Below are positions 25,936 through 33,024 of a stretch of DNA of 64,000 bases, in pieces. The position numbers and the translations under genes are program-made. Position 1 is the first letter of the stretch. Each line of letters begins with the position of its first letter. The notes beneath the pieces are model-generated. The model was given only the letters and a program-made list of their open reading frames with translations, was not told where the DNA came from and did not search any database. Source of the stretch: Verrucomicrobiota bacterium (GTDB lineage Bacteria; Verrucomicrobiota; Verrucomicrobiia; Chthoniobacterales; Terrimicrobiaceae); the NCBI GenBank assembly GCA_018970255.1, contig JAGWWS010000001.1, positions 1 to 64,000 on the forward strand, given 5' to 3'.

Positions 25936-25957
25936 GGGACGACCTCCGTGTCGTCCC
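25936..25957. repeat. Palindrome GGGACGAC-N6-GTCGTCCC
   Basis: A perfect 8-bp inverted repeat around a 6-base loop sits in the gap upstream of the first antitoxin gene, embedded in TTGGAGGGACGACCTCC. Pairing continues imperfectly outward (TTGGA with CTCCAG). It resembles dispersed short palindromes in related genomes; an antitoxin operator is less likely because it is about 85 bases from the start. The element at 44000-44018 starts with the same GGAGGG. Confidence 0.6.
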
Positions 25958-26028
25958 ACTCCAGCGGCGAAGTCGCCCGATTCTTCAAAAAAATCCGACG
26001 CACCGAAAAAACATCTATTTTGCCAGAA

Positions 26029-26085
26029 ACCACTTAGGCGGATTCTTCCAAACCACCGCCAACCGCGCCCTCCCCCTCGCCCGTT
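26029..26085 (+). pseudogene. Decayed crcB fragment
   Basis: About 45 bases here match crcB copy two (24787-24831) closely: both contain ACCACTT, GGCGGATTC and a 21-base identical run ending CCGCGCCCTC, with roughly five differences over 48 bases. In translation it reads GGFFQTTANRAL against [12 protein letters not shown] of the intact gene, and then PLAR-stop, which resembles the C-terminus TLARP of the intact gene, as if the middle were deleted. It lies in the 352-base gene-free gap between the two toxin-antitoxin pairs and has no function I can see. Confidence 0.65.
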
Positions 26086-26204
26086 AGTGCGGCGCCTCCG
26101 AAACCGCCGCCCGCCCTAAAAAAATCCAGAGCCTTGAAAATCCGCGCTCCCCGCATTCGCAATCTTTTGGCGCAAAAAACTACACAACATTTTCAGGAAG
26201 AACT

Positions 26205-26621
26205 TTAAACAAGTTTCAGTTTCACCCCGGCGGAGCGGCAAGCTGCGGCAAGTTGCTTGTCAAGTGTTGCCAAGGGAATTCCGAGGCGCAGCGCGAGTTC
26301 AAGGTAGGCCGCATCATAGGTGGAGAGCCTGTGCTGTTGCGCCAAATCCAGGGTTTTGTCCCATGCGCGGACGGAAGTTTCGGGGTCGACCTGAATTTCC
26401 AAATCCCCCAACCGCGAAACAAAGGCTTCAATGCCGGCTTGGTCGATTCTTCCTTTTCGCATCGCCCCCAACAAAACATTACCCACCTCCAGGTGCCAGA
26501 TGGCGGGCACCCAGGCTTGGTCGCCGGCGGCAAGCCCATCGAGCAAACGGTCCGTGCCTTTGGTGGCTTCGTCTGCAAAAACCCAAGGCAGGGCGGCCGA
26601 GCAATCGAGGACGAAATTCAC
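26205..26621 (-). CDS. PIN-domain toxin, VapC-like (second system)
   Basis: The 138-residue protein has MNFVLDCSAALPWVFADE, a VGNVLLGAMRKGRI segment and LSTYDAAYLELALRLGIPLATLD, the three acidic blocks of VapC nucleases. The YDAAYLELA block is typical of the FitB/VapC type. It overlaps the antitoxin gene by four bases. It is only distantly similar to the toxin at 25236-25613, so the two systems are not recent duplicates. Confidence 0.88.
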   Translation of the reverse strand: MNFVLDCSAALPWVFADEATKGTDRLLDGLAAGDQAWVPAIWHLEVGNVLLGAMRKGRIDQAGIEAFVSRLGDLEIQVDPETSVRAWDKTLDLAQQHRLSTYDAAYLELALRLGIPLATLDKQLAAACRSAGVKLKLV

Positions 26622-26869
26622 GCCCGCCCCTCATCGCGCAATTCGCGGATGCCGGCCCCCTTGAGTTTGTATTTCGCCCTCAACGCGCGCATTTCGGCCG
26701 CCGCATCCTTGCGCCGCGAGGACCTGTCGTCACGGTAGGCGACCAACCGGGCCACCGGCTGGTCATGCTTGGTGATGATGAAGGAGTCCCCGCGCCCGAC
26801 CCGTTCGAGCAACTTGCCAAGCTTGGTCTTCGCCTCGAACGCACCAACCAAAACAGGCTGCATCTTCAT
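26618..26869 (-). CDS. Phd/YefM-family antitoxin (second system)
   Basis: The 83-residue protein reads VGAFEAKTKLGKLLERVGRGDSFIITKHDQP in two blocks, the Phd/YefM DNA-binding and dimer region with the usual RLVAY end, followed by a charged toxin-binding tail. Two start codons are close (ATG 26869 and 26863); I used the first. It precedes and overlaps its toxin gene. A 155-base gap to the next gene upstream should hold the operator, but no clear palindrome was picked out. Confidence 0.82.
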   Translation of the reverse strand: MKMQPVLVGAFEAKTKLGKLLERVGRGDSFIITKHDQPVARLVAYRDDRSSRRKDAAAEMRALRAKYKLKGAGIRELRDEGRA

Positions 26870-27024
26870 GTCGTTTAGACTAGTTGTTCCTACCAGTCTG
26901 TCAACGCCCAAGGGGATTCGCAGCGGAATTCAGGGGGCGGAGGCAGGCTCTGCATAATGCCGTTTTTTTGTTGAAACGCCCGCCCCGGATCAAAGGCTCC
27001 AGCAATCGGCATAAGGCTCCCCCA

Positions 27025-27375
27025 TCAGCCCCCGCCATTCACACTGCTCACCCAGCCCAACAGGCCGCCGATCGTGCAATGCTGCTCGAGCGGGTGCCGC
27101 AGCCGGCTCTTCTTCGCGATGCGGTAGCGGTTCCGCCGGCCGATCCTCTCCTTCGCCAGGACCCCCGCGGCTTCCAGGTCCGAGAGGATCCTCTGCACCG
27201 CGCGCTCGGTGATTCCCACCATCGCCGCCAAATCCCGCACCCGCAGCTCGGGGTCGCCGTCGAGGGCGACCAGGACATGCGAGTGGTTCGTGAGGTAGGT
27301 GAAGCCGTGCAGCCCATCCGCATCGGCGCGCACGAAATTTTTTTTCAAAAAAGGGTTGACGGTTTTAGAGGGCAT
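27025..27375 (-). CDS. Winged-helix transcriptional regulator
   Basis: The 116-residue protein is mostly one winged-helix domain: LRVRDLAAMVGITERAVQRILSDLEAAG (as helix-turn-helix) then LAKERIGRRNRYRIAKK as the wing. The HTH reads like MarR/ArsR-type regulators. It is divergent from the SbtA-like gene with 85 bases between starts and a perfect palindrome in that gap, so it likely autoregulates and controls the bicarbonate-transport pair. No ligand-binding domain is apparent. Confidence 0.8.
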   Translation of the reverse strand: MPSKTVNPFLKKNFVRADADGLHGFTYLTNHSHVLVALDGDPELRVRDLAAMVGITERAVQRILSDLEAAGVLAKERIGRRNRYRIAKKSRLRHPLEQHCTIGGLLGWVSSVNGGG

Positions 27376-27390
27376 TTAATACACGAATTG

Positions 27391-27413
27391 CATGTCATGT
27401 TTTATATGACATG
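27391..27413. promoter_or_regulatory. Operator-like palindrome between regulator and sbtA-like gene
   Basis: CATGTCAT and ATGACATG form a perfect 8-bp inverted repeat with a 7-base AT-rich spacer, in the centre of the 85-base divergent gap. Position, symmetry and AT content fit the binding site of a dimeric winged-helix protein, here the product at 27025-27375. That pairing is inferred. Confidence 0.65.
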
Positions 27414-27460
27414 AAAAACAATACCACACCCAACCGCCGCAATCAACCTTACCCGAAACC

Positions 27461-28432
27461 ATGGATGTCCTGAATTCACTAATGCTCAGCCTTCTCACCC
27501 CGATGGTCCTCGCCTTCCTGCTTGGCGTCGCCGCCAGCCTCGTGAAGAGCGACCTGAAGATCCCGCCGGAAATCTACACGGCGATGACGATCTACCTGCT
27601 CTTCGCCATCGGCCTCAAGGGCGGCGCGAAGCTCGACGGGGTGACATTCGCCGAATTCTGGCGCCCGCTCGCGGCGGCGCTTTTCCTCAGCCTGGCCATA
27701 CCGGTGTGGTGCTACGCCATCATGCGGAAGTTCGGGAAACTCGACGGGGTGAACTCGGCGGCGCTCGCCGCGCACTACGGATCGGTCTCGGCCGTGACCT
27801 TCGGCGAGGCAGTCGCCTTCCTGCAATTCGCGAAGGTTCCCTACGAGCCCTATGTGGCGGCGCTGCTCGCCGTGATGGAAGTCCCGGCGATTATCCTGGC
27901 GATTTTCCTCGTCGGGAAAGCCACCATCGCCTCGGGCGGCGGGGACATGAAGAAGGTCCTCCGGGAACTCCTCACCAGCAAATCGATTGTGCTGCTCATG
28001 GGCGGCATGGCGATCGGGCTCCTCGCCGGCAAGGAGGGAACCGCACAGGTGGCGCCGTTGTTCGAAGACCCCTTCCGCGGCGTGCTCACGCTCTTCCTCC
28101 TGGAAATCGGCCTCGTCACCGGCCGCAGGCTGGGCGACCTCAAACAAGCGGGCTGGAGGCTCATCGTTTTCGGAATCGCGATGCCCTTCGTGCACGGCAT
28201 CCTTGGCGTCCTGCTGGGCTACTGGAGCGGGATGGGCGTTGGCGGCTCGACCGTCCTCGGCACCCTCGCCGCGAGCGCCAGCTACATCGCCGCGCCGGCC
28301 GCGGTGCGCGTGGCATTGCCCGGCGCCAGCCCGGCAATCTACCTGACCTCGTCGCTCGCCGTGACCTTCCCGTTCAATGTCGTCATCGGGATCCCGCTCT
28401 ACTTCTCCTTCGCGCGCTGGCTCATCCCGTGA
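27461..28432 (+). CDS. SbtA-type sodium-dependent bicarbonate transporter family protein
   Basis: The 323-residue membrane protein has about ten helices in two inverted halves, with family-typical stretches PMVLAFLLGVAASLVKSDL, YLLFAIGLKGG and the FGEAVAFL region, matching the SbtA/DUF897 family. SbtA of cyanobacteria brings in HCO3- with Na+; bacterial relatives are mostly uncharacterised. It is followed after 51 bases by the iota-carbonic-anhydrase-like gene, which supports inorganic-carbon handling. No PII-like SbtB gene is adjacent, unlike in cyanobacteria. Confidence 0.85.
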   Translation: MDVLNSLMLSLLTPMVLAFLLGVAASLVKSDLKIPPEIYTAMTIYLLFAIGLKGGAKLDGVTFAEFWRPLAAALFLSLAIPVWCYAIMRKFGKLDGVNSAALAAHYGSVSAVTFGEAVAFLQFAKVPYEPYVAALLAVMEVPAIILAIFLVGKATIASGGGDMKKVLRELLTSKSIVLLMGGMAIGLLAGKEGTAQVAPLFEDPFRGVLTLFLLEIGLVTGRRLGDLKQAGWRLIVFGIAMPFVHGILGVLLGYWSGMGVGGSTVLGTLAASASYIAAPAAVRVALPGASPAIYLTSSLAVTFPFNVVIGIPLYFSFARWLIP

Positions 28433-28483
28433 AAACGGACTGAAGCCCGCGCGCCCCAACCAAAACCCAAAACCAACACAGAA

Positions 28484-28963
28484 ATGAAAAAACACACCAC
28501 CATCCTGATCGCGGCCCTGGCCGCAGCCACAAATGCCATCGCCGCCGGCCAACCCGCCGAGTCGGAAATCACGGCGAACTTCGAGGCTTGGAAAAACGCT
28601 CTCGCCACGAAAGAGCCCAAAAAAGTCGCCGCGCTTTTCGCACCGGATGCCATCCTGCAGCCAACGGTCTCGAACGAAATCCGCAACACCCCGGTGGAGG
28701 TGGAATCCTACTTCGTGGATTTCCTCAAACTCTCGCCATCGCCGGTTATCAACGAACGCCATGTCCGCGTGCTCGACGACAACACCGCCATCGACTCCGG
28801 GATTTGGACATTCGACCTCGTGCGCGACGGCAAGCAAAACTGGGTCACCGCGCGGTATTGCTTCGTGTGGGAGAAAAAGGACGGCGAATGGAAAATCGCA
28901 CTCCTCCATTCCAGCGCGATGCCCGAGCCGGTGGAATCACGCCCCGCGCCGCTCCAGCAATAA
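28484..28963 (+). CDS. Exported SgcJ/EcaC-type NTF2-fold protein, iota carbonic anhydrase-like
   Basis: The 159-residue protein has a signal peptide (MKKHTTILIAALAAATNAIA) and a cone-shaped NTF2-like domain of the SgcJ/EcaC (CaMKII-association-like) type. Conserved parts are the EITANFEAWKNAL helix, a TVSNEIRNTPVEVESYF segment, and RYCFVWEKKDGEW to ALLHSSAMP, with His142-Ser143-Ser144 near the end. From memory, iota carbonic anhydrases of the COG4337 group share this fold, signal peptide and an (H)HSS motif and may work without metal. The neighbouring SbtA-like gene strengthens this reading, but carbonic anhydrase activity is not proven by sequence. Confidence 0.75.
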   Translation: MKKHTTILIAALAAATNAIAAGQPAESEITANFEAWKNALATKEPKKVAALFAPDAILQPTVSNEIRNTPVEVESYFVDFLKLSPSPVINERHVRVLDDNTAIDSGIWTFDLVRDGKQNWVTARYCFVWEKKDGEWKIALLHSSAMPEPVESRPAPLQQ

Positions 28964-29006
28964 AACCGTGCCCCGGCGCCCCCCGCCTTGGTTTGATTGC
29001 GGAGCC

Positions 29007-29870
29007 ATGGGCGCCAACCCGAAAAACCGGCCGGACCGGCACACAGGCGCTTCCTTTGCCCTGCTCACCAAGCACGGCAAGGAACGCGCCATCGCCCCCC
29101 GTTTCCGCAGCGCGCTCGGGGCGGAAGTGGTGCTGGTCGATTCGTTCGATACCGACACGCTCGGCACCTTCACCCGCGATGTGCCGAGGGCGGGCAGCCA
29201 ATGGGACGCCGCCCGCCGCAAGGCGGAACTCGCCATCGAACTCTCCGGCCTGCCCCGCGGCCTCGGAAGCGAAGGCTCGTTCTCGGCGGGGCCATTTGGA
29301 TTTGTCGCCACAAACCTGGAACTGCTCGTGTTGAAGGATGCGGAGTTGGGCATCGAAGTCGCCGGCGTGGCGGTGGCCGGCGGGCACCAGGCTTCGGGTA
29401 TTTTTTCCGATTGGGAGCGCTTCGCAGAATTCGCGCGCAAGATGCTCTTCCCCTCCCACGGCCTCGTGCTGCGGCCCGGGGACGGGGACGACCCCCGCAT
29501 TTACAAAGACGCCGGTGATTTCGAAAAACTCCGTGCGGTTTTTTCCGAATGCACCGCCTTGTCGCCGGAGGGCTTGGTCTTTGCCGAAAGCGACCTTCGG
29601 GCGCACCGCAACCCCACCCGCATGGAAACCATCGGCCAAGCCTGCGGCGACCTGCTCCGCCGCCTCCAGTGCGATTGCCCGGCCTGCGGCAAACCCGGCT
29701 TCGGCCTCGCGAAAAAACTCTCCGGCCTGCCCTGCTCCTGGTGCGGCTCGCCCACGAACGACATCCTCGGCGAGGAACACAAATGCCCCGCCTGCGGCTT
29801 CACCGAAACCCGCGACACCGCGGAGGGCAAAAAGGCCGACCCGAAATTCTGCCCCGCGTGCAACCCGTGA
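29007..29870 (+). CDS. Zinc-ribbon protein, DUF6671-like
   Basis: The 287-residue cytoplasmic protein begins with a TKHGKERAIAPRF segment and VDSFDTDTLGTF, has a central alpha/beta part with RAHRNPTRMETIGQA, and ends in four CxxC zinc-knuckle pairs (CPACG, CSWCG, CPACG, CPAC). This order resembles the DUF6671 family, a name I recall with moderate confidence. The function is unknown. It lies 43 bases after the carbonic-anhydrase-like gene in the same direction, but I see no functional tie. ATG 29007 was chosen as the first start after that gene. Confidence 0.7.
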   Translation: MGANPKNRPDRHTGASFALLTKHGKERAIAPRFRSALGAEVVLVDSFDTDTLGTFTRDVPRAGSQWDAARRKAELAIELSGLPRGLGSEGSFSAGPFGFVATNLELLVLKDAELGIEVAGVAVAGGHQASGIFSDWERFAEFARKMLFPSHGLVLRPGDGDDPRIYKDAGDFEKLRAVFSECTALSPEGLVFAESDLRAHRNPTRMETIGQACGDLLRRLQCDCPACGKPGFGLAKKLSGLPCSWCGSPTNDILGEEHKCPACGFTETRDTAEGKKADPKFCPACNP

Positions 29871-29914
29871 GCGGATAAAGTCAGCGCTCCCCGGATTCCC
29901 CTCCGACTGAAGGA

Positions 29915-30208
29915 TCAGGATTTTTTTGCTTTTTCGTCGCCGGTCCCCCCATTTGCGCCGTCAGCAAGGATGGACTCGATTGTTCGCGAGGCGTAGGCCT
30001 CGTCGGGACCGTAGGTCTCGATATCGATGGTCGTCCCCATGGCCGCGCATAGGGCAAGGATACTGAGAATGTTTTTTGCATCTGCGATCCGCCCGCCGCA
30101 GCGGAGCAGGACGACAGCCTTCATTTGCCGCATGGCGCAGGCAATGGTTTTTGCGAGGAGGAGGTTCACGCCAGACTGGCGGGATACAACAGAACGAGTT
30201 GTTTTCAT
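29915..30208 (-). CDS. HPr-fold protein lacking both phosphorylation sites
   Basis: The 97-residue protein aligns end to end with the PTS phosphocarrier HPr, including the GGRIADAKNILSILAL helix region and a GTTIDIETYGPDE strand. The catalytic His15 is Asn15 (GVNLLL instead of GLHARP), Arg17 and Pro18 are both Leu, and the regulatory Ser46 is Asn46. It therefore cannot act as a PTS phosphocarrier or be phosphorylated at Ser46; a regulatory or binding role is possible. A Lys-rich tail follows the fold. It converges on the zinc-ribbon gene and is divergent from the TauE/SafE gene. Confidence 0.75.
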   Translation of the reverse strand: MKTTRSVVSRQSGVNLLLAKTIACAMRQMKAVVLLRCGGRIADAKNILSILALCAAMGTTIDIETYGPDEAYASRTIESILADGANGGTGDEKAKKS

Positions 30209-30308
30209 TCGAGAAGTTTGACAGCCAACCCTGCATAAAGGTTCATTTTTAAAAAGCTGATTTTATTGCGTTCATTTGGCTGACAGCATGGTCAAAAGCC
30301 ATTTTTAA

Positions 30309-31049
30309 ATGGATGAGAGTGCCCTGAGTTTTCTGCCGCTGGCCGTCGCGATGTTCGCGGTGGCGGTGCTGTATTCCAGCGTGGGGCACGCCGGCGCGTC
30401 CGGCTACATCGCGGTTTTAACCCTCTGCGGACTCGGAATTGAAACGGTCCGGCCAACCGCTCTCACGCTCAATGTTCTCGTTGCTGCGATCGCGACGGTC
30501 CAATGGTGTCGCGCGGGTCACTTTTCCTGGGGTCTTTTCTGGCCCTTCGCGATTTTATCGGCTCCGGCAGCATTCCTCGGCGGATGGCTCAAACTTCCCG
30601 CTGATTTTTTGAAAATTCTCGTCGGCCTTGTTCTGTGGTTCTCCGCGTGCCGCCTGTTTTTTCGGAAAAACGACCCATCCGAAACGAAACGCCCGTCGAA
30701 AACCGCCTCCGTTGCCTCAGGGGCGGGAATTGGCTTTCTGGCCGGGCTCACGGGAACTGGTGGCGGGATTTTTCTGACTCCGCTTCTCCTGTTTTGCGGA
30801 TGGGCGAAAGCCAAGGAAGCCGCGGCCGCCTCGGCTCCCTTCATTTTGTTGAACTCCATCTCCGGCCTCGCGGGTTACGCGGGCAGCGGGCAAAGCCTGC
30901 CAAACTTCGCTTGGCCCCTGGCATTGGTCGTGGCGGCGGGTGGTTTGATTGGCTCCAGCCTTGGCAGCCGGCATCTGGCCGTGCGCGCAATCTCCATCAT
31001 CCTCGCAGCGGTTTTGATCGTGGCCGGAGCCAAATTGGTTCTCGGCTGA
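30309..31049 (+). CDS. TauE/SafE family sulfite/organosulfonate exporter-like protein
   Basis: The 246-residue membrane protein has about eight helices and the family hallmarks: an N-terminal SSVGHAGASGYIAVL motif and the duplicated GAGIGFLAGLTGTGGGIFLTPLL. Family members export sulfite, sulfonates or related anions; the substrate is not predictable here. The start ATG 30309 lies right behind a short AT-rich hairpin (CCATTT / AAATGG). GC content is a little lower than in the neighbouring genes. Confidence 0.88.
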   Translation: MDESALSFLPLAVAMFAVAVLYSSVGHAGASGYIAVLTLCGLGIETVRPTALTLNVLVAAIATVQWCRAGHFSWGLFWPFAILSAPAAFLGGWLKLPADFLKILVGLVLWFSACRLFFRKNDPSETKRPSKTASVASGAGIGFLAGLTGTGGGIFLTPLLLFCGWAKAKEAAAASAPFILLNSISGLAGYAGSGQSLPNFAWPLALVVAAGGLIGSSLGSRHLAVRAISIILAAVLIVAGAKLVLG

Positions 31050-31056
31050 AAAAGCT

Positions 31057-32202
31057 TTAACCGATCCGCTCGAACAGCGGCTTGAGTGAGTTTTGGGGAG
31101 CAAAAACCGTTCGCGCCAATTCCGAAGCACCACTGGAGTTTTGTTCTATTTCCAAAGCGACTTCGCGGATTTTTTCAGCGGCATCGGCCGTCGTTTCGAA
31201 TGGCCACATGCCCGCTCGTGGTTCGACAGCCGCTGTCCAACCCGTGTCTTGCAAAAGCACCGGACGTCCGAGCGAGAGATAAACCATGCTTCGGTCACTG
31301 AGCCATCCGCCACGCGAAACCACATAGCCGCCCTTGGCCACGCCGATTTCGCCGGCCGAGCCACCGATGAATTTCAAATACGAATCCACATCACGGCAGA
31401 CATCACGGCTGTGCACGAGCCGCCAGCCATTGCCAACGAATGCATCATAATCCTCCCACCCCGGTTCCAGGTCGCTTCCGATCGTGAAGCCCGCGCCGCC
31501 GCACATGGGCGGCAAGGGTGCGATCGCGCGCAGGCTCTCGCGCTTGCCCCCGAAAGTCAAACCGTCCCAGAGCAGGTCGCTGTATCCATACCAATGCGCC
31601 ACGGTGGACCAGGTCCCGTGCCGTTCGGCCCCGCCGGCCGCTTCCAGCCTGCCTTTCCAGTAATCCGCCGCCACGGACGGCACCACTGGAATCCACTCGC
31701 GCGAGCTTTTCGGCAACCGCACATCGGGCGCACCGAAGTTTGTTCCGACCGTGAAAAACAAATCGTGCCCTTCGAAATTCATGTCGCTCCCGCACACATC
31801 CGCCCACAACTGCGTGAACCCCGGGTCCACATCGAGGTAGCACTTGAGGGTGCGTCCGCCGAAGAGGTCGAGGCGTTTGAATTGCCCCGAGTAATTCAGG
31901 AAAAAATCCGCCCCGGCCGCGAAGTCCCGCATGGCCTCGAGGTCCGGGCTCTTGCCGTTGACAACGAGGCATTGCCGGTCCGAGAGCCCGAACTCCGCCG
32001 CCGTCGCATGCCAGAACTCCTCCTGCGGGCTTCTTTGCGCTCCGCACTCCGGGGCTTCCACCTCCTCCCCGTCGATGTGCTCGGTAATCCAAACATCCCA
32101 TCCGATGGCCTTGAGCCCCATCACCCAATTCATGACGGCGCAAGTGTGACCCGCCGAGGACCGCGGGCAGCGCGCGAGGACAACTCCAAGAATCGCTTTC
32201 AA
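31057..32202 (-). CDS. Glycosyltransferase-like protein (GT-B fold suspected)
   Basis: The 381-residue protein opens with ILGVVLARCPRSSAGHTCAVMNWVMGL, like the N-terminal half of GT-B transferases, and ends with SRGGWLSDRSMVYLSLGRPVLLQDTG, the typical nucleotide-sugar-binding half where an acidic or Ser residue contacts the sugar. I do not recognise the exact family or acceptor. The start is TTG 32202; no ATG is near. The nearest neighbours give no polysaccharide locus, so its product is open. Confidence 0.6.
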   Translation of the reverse strand: MKAILGVVLARCPRSSAGHTCAVMNWVMGLKAIGWDVWITEHIDGEEVEAPECGAQRSPQEEFWHATAAEFGLSDRQCLVVNGKSPDLEAMRDFAAGADFFLNYSGQFKRLDLFGGRTLKCYLDVDPGFTQLWADVCGSDMNFEGHDLFFTVGTNFGAPDVRLPKSSREWIPVVPSVAADYWKGRLEAAGGAERHGTWSTVAHWYGYSDLLWDGLTFGGKRESLRAIAPLPPMCGGAGFTIGSDLEPGWEDYDAFVGNGWRLVHSRDVCRDVDSYLKFIGGSAGEIGVAKGGYVVSRGGWLSDRSMVYLSLGRPVLLQDTGWTAAVEPRAGMWPFETTADAAEKIREVALEIEQNSSGASELARTVFAPQNSLKPLFERIG

Positions 32203-32253
32203 AGTTTCGCGCCTGCCTATTCCAACACCGCCGCCGTGGCAAGCCGCCCGCCT

Positions 32254-33024
32254 TTACTTCGCCGCCGCACGGCGCGCCATGAACCACGCGATGCCGATGC
32301 ATGCCTCGTAAAGAATGCACATCGGAACGCCCATCAACAAAAGGGTCACGATGTCCGATGTCGGCGTGATAATGGCCGCGAAGACAAAAATCACCACCAC
32401 CGCAAAGGCGCGCGTTTTCTTGAGGTGGGCGTGGTCCACGATTCCGAGCTTCACCAGCATCAACACCACCAGCGGCAATTCAAACGAGAGCCCGAAGGCG
32501 ATGATGAACTGTGTCGTGAAGGAATAGTATTCCCGGACCGTCCACGTGGGCTGCCAGTTCATCGCCTTGGCATCCTGGAAAAAAAACTCCAGCGCCTGCG
32601 GCAGGACGACGAAGTAGGCAAACGCCCCCCCGAGCATGAAAAGCCCCGAACCGAAAACGGCCGCCGGCAGGATCATCGCTTTTTCCTTCGCCGTGAGGGC
32701 CGGCAGGATGAACTCCGCGAGGAAGAGCACGAGGAACGGGAAGGAAATGACCATCCCGCCGTAGAAGGCCAACTCGAGCGAGATCGTGAACGAGTCGGCC
32801 ACGCCAAGCGATTGGAGGTTCGCCGCCCGCGACGGGTCCACGGCGACGAGGGGACGCTGGATGACCGCCGCCAACTCGGACCGGAATGCAAAGGAAAGCA
32901 CCATCCCGCCGATGAGCGCGCCGGCGACCTTCACGATGGTGAACCTCAAATCCTCGAGGTGCGCGAGAAACGGCTTGGGTTCGTCCCCCCGGTTCCGGAA
33001 GGCGAAAAGTTTTTCGAGGATCAT
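32254..33024 (-). CDS. tatC: Sec-independent translocase subunit TatC
   Basis: TatC is the core receptor of the twin-arginine pathway for folded proteins. The 256-residue protein has six membrane helices, the N-terminal FLAHLEDLRFTIVK motif with the conserved HLEDLR, and a periplasmic loop with a Phe-rich YSFTTQFIIAFGLSFELP helix. No tatA or tatB gene is adjacent. It overlaps argH by four bases (ATGA), an unrelated partner, so the pairing may simply reflect compact organisation. Confidence 0.94.
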   Translation of the reverse strand: MILEKLFAFRNRGDEPKPFLAHLEDLRFTIVKVAGALIGGMVLSFAFRSELAAVIQRPLVAVDPSRAANLQSLGVADSFTISLELAFYGGMVISFPFLVLFLAEFILPALTAKEKAMILPAAVFGSGLFMLGGAFAYFVVLPQALEFFFQDAKAMNWQPTWTVREYYSFTTQFIIAFGLSFELPLVVLMLVKLGIVDHAHLKKTRAFAVVVIFVFAAIITPTSDIVTLLLMGVPMCILYEACIGIAWFMARRAAAK

